A stretch of 64,000 nucleotides of DNA from Ignavibacteriota bacterium (GTDB lineage Bacteria; Bacteroidota; Ignavibacteria; UBA10030; UBA6906), in NCBI GenBank assembly GCA_016707525.1, contig JADJHP010000001.1, positions 682,001 to 746,000 of the forward strand. Direction: 5' to 3'. This document shows, in pieces, positions 52,460 to 61,295 of this stretch. The notes beneath the pieces are model-generated. The model worked only from the letters and a program-made list of their open reading frames with translations. It ran no database searches and was not told the DNA's origin. Positions within the stretch are counted from its first letter, which is position 1, and every line of letters starts with the position of its first letter. The position numbers and the translations under genes are program-made.

Positions 52460-53676
52460 TCAGGAGAACCTGATGGCTGAGACAGGATCGAGGCGTGCGG
52501 CGAGCCGCGCCGGCACGAGGGCACTCAGGAGACAGAGCGCAACGGTGATCACGGAGACCAGCGCAAAATCCTCCCACCGCAGCAGCACCGGCACCGACGT
52601 CATGAAATAGATGTCGCTGGGAAGCGAGAAGATGTGCAATTCCTGCTGCGCAAGAGCGCAGAGAATGCCAGGAGATCGCCGAGGGCGGTGCCGAGCAATG
52701 CGATGAAGAGCCCCTGGCGGAGGAAAATAAGCGTGATCCCCCACCTGGTCGCCCCCATCGCGGCGAGCACACCCACTTCCCTCGTCTTGTCCAGCACCAT
52801 CATCAGCAGCGTTCCGATGATGTTCACGGTGGCGACGATGATGATGAGCCCGAGGATGATCGGGATGGGTTTCTTCTGGAGTTCGATCCAGCTGAAGAGA
52901 TTCCGGTAGGATTCGAAGACCGTCCGCGCGAAATGCGGATATCCGAGCATGTCGGTGATCCGCTCTGCGACAGCGTCCGCGCTGTCGGCGCGGCTGAGCT
53001 GGATGTCGTACCCGGAGACCGCATCCGGCACCTGGAAGAGGATCTGCGCCTCCTTCAACGGGGCGTAGGCATAGACATCATCGTATTCCGCCATCCCGCT
53101 CTCGTAGATCCCGGTCACCTTGAACGCCATCGCACGCCCCTGCCCGCCCTCCAGGATGCGCCCGACGCCGAACACGACGACCTTGTCTCCGACGTCGACC
53201 GCGAGCCGCGAGGCGAGTTTCCGTCCGAGCACGATCCCGGGTGTGGCACCCTGCGGCTGCTCCAGGATGAACTCACCGGCGACCATATACTTCCGCGCGG
53301 CCAGTTCCTCCTTGGTCCCGTCGATCCCTTTGAGAAGGATGCCGTCCACGCCGTGGCGCGACCGGATCAACGCTTCGCGCGCGACGTACGGGATGACGCC
53401 GATGACGGAGGGTGAACAGGTGGAGATGCGGAGGGCGTTCTCGCGGTACTCGCGCAAAGGCAAGTTCTGAAACCCGCTCACCTGCACGTGGCTCGTGAAG
53501 CCGACCACCTTTTCGGTGATCTCCTTCTCGAACCCGCCGAGAACGGAGAGCGCGATGATGAGGGTCGCGGTGCCGAGCATCACGCCCAGCACCGAGATCC
53601 CGGCAATGAATGAAAAGAACCCCGCATTGCGGCGTGACCGGAGGTAACGCGACGCGATGAAGTGGGTGTACTGCAT
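52460..53676 (-). CDS. second LolC/LolE-type permease, frame broken by a 1-nt deletion
   Basis: About 405 residues as one gene. The N-terminus HFIASRYLRSRRNAGFFSFI is typical of LolC/E, followed by a membrane helix, periplasmic domain and VGVLAAMGATRWGITLIFL. The frame breaks near 52668: after ALLGTALGDLL it shifts, and one extra G restores GILCALAQQELHIFSLPSDI and the end LVPARLAARLDPVSAIRFS. It starts 1 base after prfB. The pair with the neighbouring permease would make the LolCE heterodimer. Confidence 0.82.
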
Positions 53677-53677
53677 C

Positions 53678-54788
53678 TTATGATGGACCCTTCGTCCCTG
53701 AAGCCATCAGGAAGCCGCGCATGAATGCATCAAGGTCGCCGTCCATGACGGCGGCCACATTGCTCGTCTCGATATCCGTCCGGTGGTCTTTCACCAGGTT
53801 GTACGGATGGAAGACATAGGAGCGGATCTGGCTCCCCCACTCGATCTTCTTCTTGGTGTTCTCGATCGCATCCCGCTTCGCCTCTTCCTCTTCCTTGCGT
53901 CGCTGGTACAACTGCGACTTCAGCATCTTGATGGCGCGTTCCTTGTTCTGGAACTGCGAACGCTCCTGCTGACAGGCAACGATGATACCGGAGGGGACGT
54001 GGGTGATACGCACCGCGGTCTCGACCTTGTTCACATTCTGCCCGCCCTTGCCGCCCGAACGGAACGTGTCGACCTTCAGGTCCACAGGATTGACCTCGAT
54101 CTCGACGTCGTCCTCCATCTCCGGATAGACGAACACGGAAGCGAACGACGTGTGGCGGCGTGCGTTGGCATCGAACGGCGAGATGCGGACGAGCCGGTGC
54201 ACACCGTTCTCCGCCTTGAGGTACCCGTACGCGTACTGCCCGGTCACTTCGACCGCCGCACTCTTGATCCCCGCCGAGTCACCGTCCTGACGGTCCACCA
54301 ACGCCACCGTGAACCCCTTCGCTTCCGCCCAGCGGATGTACATCCGCAGCAGCATCTCGCCCCAGTCCTGCGCCTCCGTACCACCGGCCCCGGCATGGAT
54401 CACGAGGATGCAGTTCCGCTCATCGTCCACACCGCTGAGCATGTTCCGGAACTCGAGCTCCTCCATCCCGGTGCGCACGGTCTGCAGTTCACCCACGATC
54501 TCAGCTTCGTAGGAACCCTCTCCCGACTCTTCCGCAAGTTCGATCAGGGACTGCGCGTCATCCAGTTTTCGTGCGAGGGCCGTCCACTGATCGATCCACG
54601 ACTTTCGTCCGGCGATCTCCTGCATCACCTTCTGGGCGGCAACATTGTCGTCCCAGAAACTCGCCGCGTGCGACCGTGCCTGCAGCTCTGCTACGATCTT
54701 TTCCTTGCCATCGAGGTCAAAGATAACCTCGGAGACCCTTGAGCCGTTCCGTGAGTTCCTTGATGCCTGCTTTCTGATTCTCGAACAT
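53678..54788 (-). CDS. prfB: peptide chain release factor 2, with programmed +1 frameshift
   Basis: A 369-residue RF2. The ATG at 54788 opens a 23-codon frame ending in CTT-TGA-C; ribosomes shift +1 there into the main frame (54718 to 53678). The main frame has the GGQ motif in RSGGKGGQNVNKVETAVR and the stop-recognition segment around GVHRLVRISPFD (SPF tripeptide for UGA/UAA). The frameshift is the well-known RF2 autoregulation: low RF2 slows UGA termination and favours the shift. It follows aspS and precedes the lol genes. Confidence 0.95.
54716..54722 (-). promoter_or_regulatory. prfB programmed frameshift site (CTTTGAC)
   Basis: CTT TGA C on the minus strand, preceded by GAGGTTAT, where GAGG pairs with the 16S anti-SD three bases before CTT. 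Same arrangement as in E. coli (AGGGGGTATCTTTGAC). Confidence 0.93.
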
Positions 54789-54863
54789 TGTCGTATCCTT
54801 CTTCACACTCTTGTATAGACAGTTGCCGCCCTCGGGCGGTTGACAGACGGATCAAGACGCGGC

Positions 54864-56630
54864 TCAGACCGTACGGATATGCAGTTCCCGGAGTTGCTTC
54901 TCGTCCACTTCATTCGGGGCTTCATCCATCAACGACACCGCACTGGCGGTCTTCGGGAACGCAATGACGTCCCGGATCGACTTCATGCCGGTGAGGAGCA
55001 TCATCAGACGGTCGAACCCGAAGGCGATCCCGCCGTGTGGCGGGGCACCGAACCGGAACGCTGAGAGGAGGAACCCGAACTTCCGGTTCGCTTCCTCTTC
55101 ACCGATCCCCATCAATGCGAACATCTTCTTCTGGAGCGTCTGGTCGAAGATACGGATGCTTCCGCCTGCGATCTCGGTGCCGTTCAGCACGAGATCATAG
55201 GCGCGCGCGCGCACCTTCCCCGTCTCGGTGTCGAGGAGCGCGATATCATCCGCATGCGGCGACGTGAACGGATGGTGCACCGCCACGAACCGCTTTTCCT
55301 CATCGTCATATTCCAGGAGCGGGAACTCCGTCACCCAGAGCATCGCGGTCTTCGTCTCGTCGATCAGGTTCAACCGCCGCGCCATCTCCAGGCGGAGCAT
55401 CCCGAGGAAATTGTATGCCCGGCTCCATGTGTCAGAGATCATCATGACCAGGTCGCCCTGCTTCCCGCCCAGGTGCGTGGTGATGCGTTCCAGAAGCTCC
55501 TTGCCCAGGAACTTTTCGTTCGGACTTTCCAGACCGTTCTCGGTCCACTTGATGTACACAAGCCCGCCTGCACCGAGCGACTTCGAAAAGTCGACAAGAT
55601 TGTCCATCTGGTTCCGCGTGAACGACGCGCCGCCGGGGACCACAAAGCCACCGACCACCCCGCCGCGCTTGACGTTCTCCGAGAACACCTTGAACGGCGC
55701 CTCGCGCACGAGGTCGTTCAGGCAGCCGATCTCCAGGCCGAACCGTGTGTCGGGCTTGTCGCTGCCATACCGCTCCATCGCTTCTTTGTACGTGAGCCGC
55801 GGCAACGGGAGCGTCAGGTCCACGCCCTTGAATTCCTTGTAGACGCGCTGCATCAATCCTTCGGTAAGGTCGCGGATATCGGATTCATCCACGAAGGACA
55901 TTTCCACGTCGATCTGCGTGAACTCCGGCTGGCGGTCCGCCCGCAGGTCCTCATCCCGGAAGCACTTCACGATCTGCATATAGCGATCGTACCCGGCCAC
56001 CATCAGGATCTGTTTGTAGGTCTGCGGCGACTGCGGTAAGGCATAGAACTTTCCGCGATGCACGCGGCTCGGCACGAGGTAGTCGCGCGCCCCCTCGGGC
56101 GTGCTCTTCATGAGAACAGGGGTCTCCACCTCGATGAACTGCCGCTCGTGGAAATAGGCATGCACGAGCTGATACAGCTGGTGCCGGAGCATCATGTTCC
56201 GCTGGAGCTCGGGCCGGCGAAGGTCAAGGTAGCGGTATTTCAACCGTATATCCTCGTTCGCCTCCACGCTGTCATCGATGGGGAACGGTGGCGTGTCGGC
56301 TTTGCTCAGGATCTGCAGATCGTCCGCCAGGACGTCGATCATCCCGGTCGGCAGGTCCGGATTCTCCGTTCCTGCGGGGCGCTTCTCCACCACCCCGGAG
56401 ACGGAGATCACAAATTCGCTCCTGAGCTCTTTCGCAAGCTGGTAGGCATCGGCGTTATTCTGCGGATTGAACACCACCTGGGTCTTGCCGTAACGGTCAC
56501 GGCAATCGATGAAAATGACACCGCCAAGGTCCCTGCGGACATCGACCCACCCGTTCAGGGTGACCCGTGTCCCGGTCGATTCCAGACGTAATGCACCGCA
56601 GGTGTGTGTTCTTTTCGTGAAAGTCGCCAC
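54864..56630 (-). CDS. aspS: aspartyl-tRNA synthetase
   Basis: A 588-residue class II synthetase. N-terminal OB anticodon-binding domain (VTLNGWVDVRRDLGGVIFID), motif 2 (FRDEDLRADRQPEFTQIDVE), the bacterial GAD insertion, and motif 3 (HGGIAFGFDRLMMLL). YLDLRRPELQ and TPEGARDYLVPSR are typical. It starts with GTG, with AAGGAG 6 bases before it. Charges tRNA-Asp; whether it also charges tRNA-Asn cannot be told. It has its own promoter at 56656-56684. Confidence 0.96.
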   Translation of the reverse strand: MATFTKRTHTCGALRLESTGTRVTLNGWVDVRRDLGGVIFIDCRDRYGKTQVVFNPQNNADAYQLAKELRSEFVISVSGVVEKRPAGTENPDLPTGMIDVLADDLQILSKADTPPFPIDDSVEANEDIRLKYRYLDLRRPELQRNMMLRHQLYQLVHAYFHERQFIEVETPVLMKSTPEGARDYLVPSRVHRGKFYALPQSPQTYKQILMVAGYDRYMQIVKCFRDEDLRADRQPEFTQIDVEMSFVDESDIRDLTEGLMQRVYKEFKGVDLTLPLPRLTYKEAMERYGSDKPDTRFGLEIGCLNDLVREAPFKVFSENVKRGGVVGGFVVPGGASFTRNQMDNLVDFSKSLGAGGLVYIKWTENGLESPNEKFLGKELLERITTHLGGKQGDLVMMISDTWSRAYNFLGMLRLEMARRLNLIDETKTAMLWVTEFPLLEYDDEEKRFVAVHHPFTSPHADDIALLDTETGKVRARAYDLVLNGTEIAGGSIRIFDQTLQKKMFALMGIGEEEANRKFGFLLSAFRFGAPPHGGIAFGFDRLMMLLTGMKSIRDVIAFPKTASAVSLMDEAPNEVDEKQLRELHIRTV

Positions 56631-56655
56631 CGTTTACTCCTTCAAGTGAATCTTT

Positions 56656-56684
56656 AATATAGAGATTTGAAGACAGAGTATCAA
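56656..56684 (-). promoter_or_regulatory. sigma-70-like promoter for aspS
   Basis: TTGATA (56679-56684), 17-base spacer, TATATT (56656-56661) on the minus strand; initiation near 56649 gives a leader of about 19 bases that holds AAGGAG. Confidence 0.65.
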
Positions 56685-56753
56685 ACCGAGCCTTGAGCTT
56701 TGCCCCCGATTTGTCTATGTTCCTGAAGATCTGCCACCACCTGAGGGGCTCTC

Positions 56754-58838
56754 ATGCGCACCCGGACCACACTCGTCCTGCTTCTCGTTGTTGTCCTGCC
56801 CACCCTCCATGCCCAGACGGCCCTCGATCGGGCGAACAAGCGCATCGAGCGTTTGGAGACGATCCTGAGGATCCAGGACCGGAGGACGCAGAACGATGGC
56901 TCGCTCAGCGCCCTGCTCGAGGATGCCGACCCCATCGTCCGGGAACGGGCTGTGCGTGCGTACGCCAGCATCCAGGACAGCAACGCGCTCGGAGTGATCA
57001 TGGGCCGGCTGCAGGACCCGGATCGTGACGTCCAGCGGTCCGCCTGTCTCGCCATTGGGCAAACCGCCCTCCCTCTTTCATCCAGCGCACGGGCATCGCT
57101 CGAACGCGAACTGATCTGGAAGCGTCTTCCCGACATTGGCACGCCCTCGGAACTCATGGAAGAACTCGGCAAGTTCGCATCTGCCGATGCGCTCTCCGAC
57201 CTCCTCATCCGGTACGGCAACAGTGCGAACGAACAGCATACCGATGGCCTGACCATGGCCCTCGTTCGGTTCGCGATCCGTGGGGTCACCAGCCCTGCGG
57301 CAACCAGGTATCTTCTGCGCCATACCTATCCACAGGATGCAACGACCTGGCAGACCATGTACGCCCTTCAGCGGACAGGGGCGACACCGGAGATCGCAGC
57401 GGAGATCGAACACCTCGCGCTCCTCCGCCAGCATCCGGATCCGCTCGTCCGCATGAACCTCGCGGCTCTCCTTGGCAAGCTCAAAGACACCCGGGTCGGA
57501 CTGGACCCCCTCCGGCGGCTCGCGGAATTCGACAGCGACTGGCGCGTCCGCGTGAATGCCCTCAGGGCACTCACGGCCTTCCCGGTCAGGACCGACCCGA
57601 GCACGCTGCTTATCTTCCGGCGTGCCTTCTATGACAGTGACAATATGGTCGCCGTCACGGCGCTCGCGGCGTTGCGAAACTCCGACCTCGTTGCGGCCGA
57701 CACGTTGGGAGGTGCAGCAGAGCTCTTCCAGCACCTCCGGCGGCTCGCGATGAACGAATCAGGGAATTTCGTCTGGACCGTGCAGTCTGAAGCCGCACAG
57801 TCGGCCGCGGCGTTGCTCGGTCCGGCCGCGTTCCCGCATGGACTCCCCACTGCCACCACGCCCCGGCACCTGCACGCAGATCTTCTCCGGGCCCTCGGAG
57901 CAACGGGAGATCCGTCCGGGCTTCGCCGGCTCACCGAAATGTCGCGTTCCTCCGATCCGGTGCGCGCATGTGGTGCCATTGACGGACTCAGTGCGCTCGC
58001 CCGCAGATGCACGTGGGACCAGAGCATTCCCGGATCCGTACGGGGCGCATTGCTCGAGGCCGTGTCATCCGAAGATGTCGCCATCACCGGAACGGCCGCC
58101 GGTGCGCTGACGGACTCCATCATCCGCGATCAGTCGATCGTCCCGCTCTTGCTCAAGGCTCTGAGCGCCCAACGACTCCCTGACGGGCTCGAGGCGATGC
58201 AGGAACTCATCGGCGCCCTCGGCACGATAGGCGATAACCGGGCGGTGCTCCCGCTGCTGGACCACCTCCGTTCCTCCGACCGGACCATCGCGATCGCGGC
58301 GGCAAAAGCGTTGGGCCGGATCACGGGAACGGATTATGTCTCACGCCTCCCCGTCGCACAGGAAGCATTCTACACGGACTTCGACTTCACATTCTTGCGC
58401 GCTCTCCCGGAGACGTTACAGGTATCGCTCGAGACCGCACGCGGGACCATCCAGGCGTCCTTCTACAAGAATGCCGCGCCGTTCACGGTGATGGCACTCG
58501 TCAAGCTCTCGGAGCAACGGGGATTCTACAGGGGCCTCACCTTCCACCGCGTGGTCCCCAATTTCGTCACGCAGGGCGGATGCCCGCGCGGCGACGGCTG
58601 GGGCGGCCCGGGGTTCTCACTCCGTTCGGAGTTCTCTGCATTGCAGTACGGGGAAGGGACCATCGGGATCGCGAGTGCAGGAAAGGACACGGAAGGGTCG
58701 CAGTTCTTCATCACACACTCACCACAGCCACATCTGGACGGGCGCTACACGATCATCGGCAGGGTGACGGAAGGGATGGCGGTCGTCCGCGCCCTGCAGC
58801 GGGACGACCGCATCTTTGACCTGAGGATACAGAGATAG
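56754..58838 (+). CDS. exported HEAT-repeat protein fused to a cyclophilin-type peptidyl-prolyl isomerase
   Basis: A 694-residue protein. A signal peptide (TTLVLLLVVVLPTLHA) leads to a short coiled coil and about 500 residues of HEAT-type helical repeats (LLEDADPIVRERAVRAYASI, LDHLRSSDRTIAIAAAKALG). Residues about 545-694 are a cyclophilin: FHRVVPNFVTQGGC (catalytic Arg and Gln), EGSQFFITHSPQPHLDGRYT and GRVTEGMAVV. It probably folds or escorts exported proteins in the periplasm. It is monocistronic, divergent from aspS, convergent with the next gene. Confidence 0.87.
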   Translation: MRTRTTLVLLLVVVLPTLHAQTALDRANKRIERLETILRIQDRRTQNDGSLSALLEDADPIVRERAVRAYASIQDSNALGVIMGRLQDPDRDVQRSACLAIGQTALPLSSSARASLERELIWKRLPDIGTPSELMEELGKFASADALSDLLIRYGNSANEQHTDGLTMALVRFAIRGVTSPAATRYLLRHTYPQDATTWQTMYALQRTGATPEIAAEIEHLALLRQHPDPLVRMNLAALLGKLKDTRVGLDPLRRLAEFDSDWRVRVNALRALTAFPVRTDPSTLLIFRRAFYDSDNMVAVTALAALRNSDLVAADTLGGAAELFQHLRRLAMNESGNFVWTVQSEAAQSAAALLGPAAFPHGLPTATTPRHLHADLLRALGATGDPSGLRRLTEMSRSSDPVRACGAIDGLSALARRCTWDQSIPGSVRGALLEAVSSEDVAITGTAAGALTDSIIRDQSIVPLLLKALSAQRLPDGLEAMQELIGALGTIGDNRAVLPLLDHLRSSDRTIAIAAAKALGRITGTDYVSRLPVAQEAFYTDFDFTFLRALPETLQVSLETARGTIQASFYKNAAPFTVMALVKLSEQRGFYRGLTFHRVVPNFVTQGGCPRGDGWGGPGFSLRSEFSALQYGEGTIGIASAGKDTEGSQFFITHSPQPHLDGRYTIIGRVTEGMAVVRALQRDDRIFDLRIQR

Positions 58839-58854
58839 TATGGCCGCTCGCCGG

Positions 58855-59790
58855 TCAGGCCGCAGGCAATGCGAGCACTTCTGACGCAGTGCCCGGCCGG
58901 GTGGCCGTGCCCCCATCGATGCCCTGTCCCGGCCGATCGATCCGCGCCGGCAACGTGAGGGCCGCACCCGCAGGCTTCGCAGCCTTGTCCATCTCTTCGT
59001 AGTTCAATTCCGATCCCAGCACACTGTGCGGGATCAGGAAGACGATCAGCGTCACGACCGCCGCGCCGAACGCCCATCGCGCAGAATGCTTCCCCCGGTG
59101 GAACATGGCGACGGCCACGCCCCATGCCAGGAACGCGACAAGGGTCTTGTTGTCCGTCATATCATGTCCGAACGGCCACCCCGTCCAGTAGGCATCAAAA
59201 GCGTACTTCTGTACGATCGGCCCGAGGATCAACCCACCGATACCCATCAGGACAAGCGTCACATACATCATCTGCTTCAGGTTCTTGCCGGTCCCCCACA
59301 ATTCCAATCCCGCCCTCACCGAGAACAGCATGCTGAGGAACATCACGGCGACATGCGTGACAAGGACCGCCGCGGGCACATCGCCGCGGAACCGGATGAC
59401 CACGCCACCTTCAACGGGCAACTGCACGTTCGTCTCACCTGATCGCAGGGTGACCCTGTAATCCAACTTCCCTGCCGGGGGCTGGTGCGGAAGACTCGCG
59501 ACGAGCGCACCGTTCTCCTGTGTCATCTCCACCGCCATCCACGGATCGTTCGTCTTGTGGCGCTTCCATGCGAGCGTGCCCGTCGCCGGAACAGCACCGG
59601 TCGTGATGCGGACCTCCTGATCCCCATCGCCGCCGTGACTGCGGGGAAGCGAGTATGCGATCGATCCTCCCCGGAGGTCGGCCGTTCCCGAGAGCGGGTA
59701 CGTCGGCCCCGTCCTCCGCTGATAGATGCCGGATGCCACGGTCACAACCACGGCAAGGGTCCAGAATACCACTGTCCTCATGACCATCAT
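58855..59790 (-). CDS. membrane protein of unknown function
   Basis: An about 311-residue protein: one N-terminal helix (TVVFWTLAVVVTVASGIYQ), a periplasmic beta-domain of about 110 residues, then four helices (around AAVLVTHVAVMFLSMLF, YVTLVLMGIGGLILG, LVAFLAWGVAVAMF and AFGAAVVTLIVFLIPHSVLG) and a polar tail. Histidines lie at several helix ends (FGHDMTDNK, PHSVLG). I recognise no named family. The start is placed at the first of three close methionines after AGGAAG. It follows glnA by 5 bases, so it is probably co-transcribed with it. Confidence 0.6.
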   Translation of the reverse strand: MMVMRTVVFWTLAVVVTVASGIYQRRTGPTYPLSGTADLRGGSIAYSLPRSHGGDGDQEVRITTGAVPATGTLAWKRHKTNDPWMAVEMTQENGALVASLPHQPPAGKLDYRVTLRSGETNVQLPVEGGVVIRFRGDVPAAVLVTHVAVMFLSMLFSVRAGLELWGTGKNLKQMMYVTLVLMGIGGLILGPIVQKYAFDAYWTGWPFGHDMTDNKTLVAFLAWGVAVAMFHRGKHSARWAFGAAVVTLIVFLIPHSVLGSELNYEEMDKAAKPAGAALTLPARIDRPGQGIDGGTATRPGTASEVLALPAA

Positions 59791-59795
59791 TCTTC

Positions 59796-61178
59796 CTAGA
59801 GATTGAAGTACATTTTGTATTCGAAGGGATGAGGCATCGTCCCGATCGACTTGATCTCCTGCTCCTTCAACTTCACCCACTGGTCGATGAGTTCCTGGCT
59901 GAAGACGCTTCCCTGCTTGAGGAACTCCTGGTCGGCCGCGAGGGCATCGAGCGCCTCATCCAGGTTGCGCGGAAGGAACTGGATATGCTCGCGCGCTGAA
60001 TCGTCCTGGATGTTCTTGTCGAACGGCCCGTACCCCTCTTTCACCGGATCGATCTTCTTGCGTATGCCGTCGAGCCCCGCGAGGAGCATGGCCGACAGGC
60101 AGAGATACGGATTCGCGGTGGCGTCCGGCGGACGATATTCGAAGCGCGTCTCCGCCGGATTGGACACATACTTCGGGATGCGGATCGCCGAGGCACGGTT
60201 CCCCATGCCGTAGGTGAGGGCGACAGGAGCTTCGAAGCCTGGCACAAGGCGCTTGTACGAGTTCGTGGAAGGGTTGGTGAATGCCGACAGCGCGGGGGCA
60301 TGCTTGAGCAACCCGCCGATGAAGTGCCGTCCGAGGGCGTTCACGTTCCCGTACTCCCCTTTCTGGTAGAAGGCATTCTTTCCATCCTTCGTGAGGAAGA
60401 GGTGCAGGTGCATCCCGTTCCCCGCCTGCTGGTACATCGGCTTCGGCATGAACGTGATGAAGAGGTCGCGCTGTCGCGCGAAGTTGAACAGCGCGTACTT
60501 CGCGGTGATGATATTGTCCGCGGTCGTGAGCAGATCGGCGAAGTGTGTCTCGATCTCCTGCTGTCCGCGTTCACCCGTCTCGTGGTGATGATATTTCACC
60601 TTGATCCCGAAACGCTTGAGCAGCGCGCAGGCATCGTCGCGGAAATCGTCATAGACATCGAACGGATTCGCGGCATGATATGCGTTCTTGAAGAACTCTT
60701 CGGCGTGCTCCACCTCATAGAAGGAAGAAGAGGTGCGGGTGTCGAAGCGCACACGCGAGAAGATGTAGAACTCGAATTCCGGACCCCAGAGAGACGTATC
60801 GACGCCGACAGCATCACGCAGAAGCTGCTCGGCCTTCACGGCCAGCGCCCGTCCGTCCTGCGAGAACGGCGTGCGGGCCTCATCGGTGAGGAAGATATTC
60901 GCATAGAAGCTCAGCGTGGGCATGGTACGAAAGGGATCCAGGACCGCGGTCTTCAGGTCGGGGATCATGATCATATCGCTGTTCTCGACCTTCCGGAATC
61001 CGTAACTCGATCCATCGAACCCGACACCTTCATTGAGCAAGCGTTGAAGGAGGCCCGGGTGGACCGGGAGTGAAATGTGGTGCAGTGCACCGGTAAGGTC
61101 GATGCACTTCAGATCGATCATCTCGATCTTGTGGCGCTTGATGAGCGCATTGCATTCCTGCACGAGGCGTTGTGACAT
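59796..61178 (-). CDS. glnA: glutamine synthetase, type I
   Basis: A 460-residue GSI that joins ammonia and glutamate using ATP. Motifs: GFDGSSYGFRKVENSDM, WGPEFEFYIFS, NGMHLHLFL, the ATP loop KRLVPGFEAPVALTYGMGNR and RFEYRPPDATANPYL. The adenylylation loop NLYDLPPEE of GSI-beta is replaced by NIQDDSAREH, with no Tyr, so control by adenylylation is unlikely. The start at 61178 has GGAG seven bases before it; a GTG four codons upstream lies before that site. Promoter at 61228-61256. Confidence 0.94.
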   Translation of the reverse strand: MSQRLVQECNALIKRHKIEMIDLKCIDLTGALHHISLPVHPGLLQRLLNEGVGFDGSSYGFRKVENSDMIMIPDLKTAVLDPFRTMPTLSFYANIFLTDEARTPFSQDGRALAVKAEQLLRDAVGVDTSLWGPEFEFYIFSRVRFDTRTSSSFYEVEHAEEFFKNAYHAANPFDVYDDFRDDACALLKRFGIKVKYHHHETGERGQQEIETHFADLLTTADNIITAKYALFNFARQRDLFITFMPKPMYQQAGNGMHLHLFLTKDGKNAFYQKGEYGNVNALGRHFIGGLLKHAPALSAFTNPSTNSYKRLVPGFEAPVALTYGMGNRASAIRIPKYVSNPAETRFEYRPPDATANPYLCLSAMLLAGLDGIRKKIDPVKEGYGPFDKNIQDDSAREHIQFLPRNLDEALDALAADQEFLKQGSVFSQELIDQWVKLKEQEIKSIGTMPHPFEYKMYFNL

Positions 61179-61227
61179 GGGGATCTCCACTGGGGGGTTG
61201 CAGCAGAACAGGCGTTACCGGTGGGAT

Positions 61228-61256
61228 AATATACGCAAAAAACCGGCCCCCGCCAA
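61228..61256 (-). promoter_or_regulatory. sigma-70-like promoter for glnA, embedded in the upstream terminator
   Basis: TTGGCG (61251-61256), 17-base spacer, TATATT (61228-61233) on the minus strand. The -35 and most of the spacer are made of the terminator hairpin of the VWA gene. Initiation near 61221. Confidence 0.5.
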
Positions 61257-61271
61257 GGCGGAGGCCGGTTT
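61237..61271 (-). terminator. rho-independent terminator after the VWA lipoprotein gene
   Basis: On the minus strand AAACCGGCCTCCGCC pairs with GGCGGGGGCCGGTTT (15 bp, one T-G pair, tight loop), followed by a run of six Ts. Confidence 0.8.
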
Positions 61272-61295
61272 CGGGCTCAGCGTCCCGCCTCCTTC

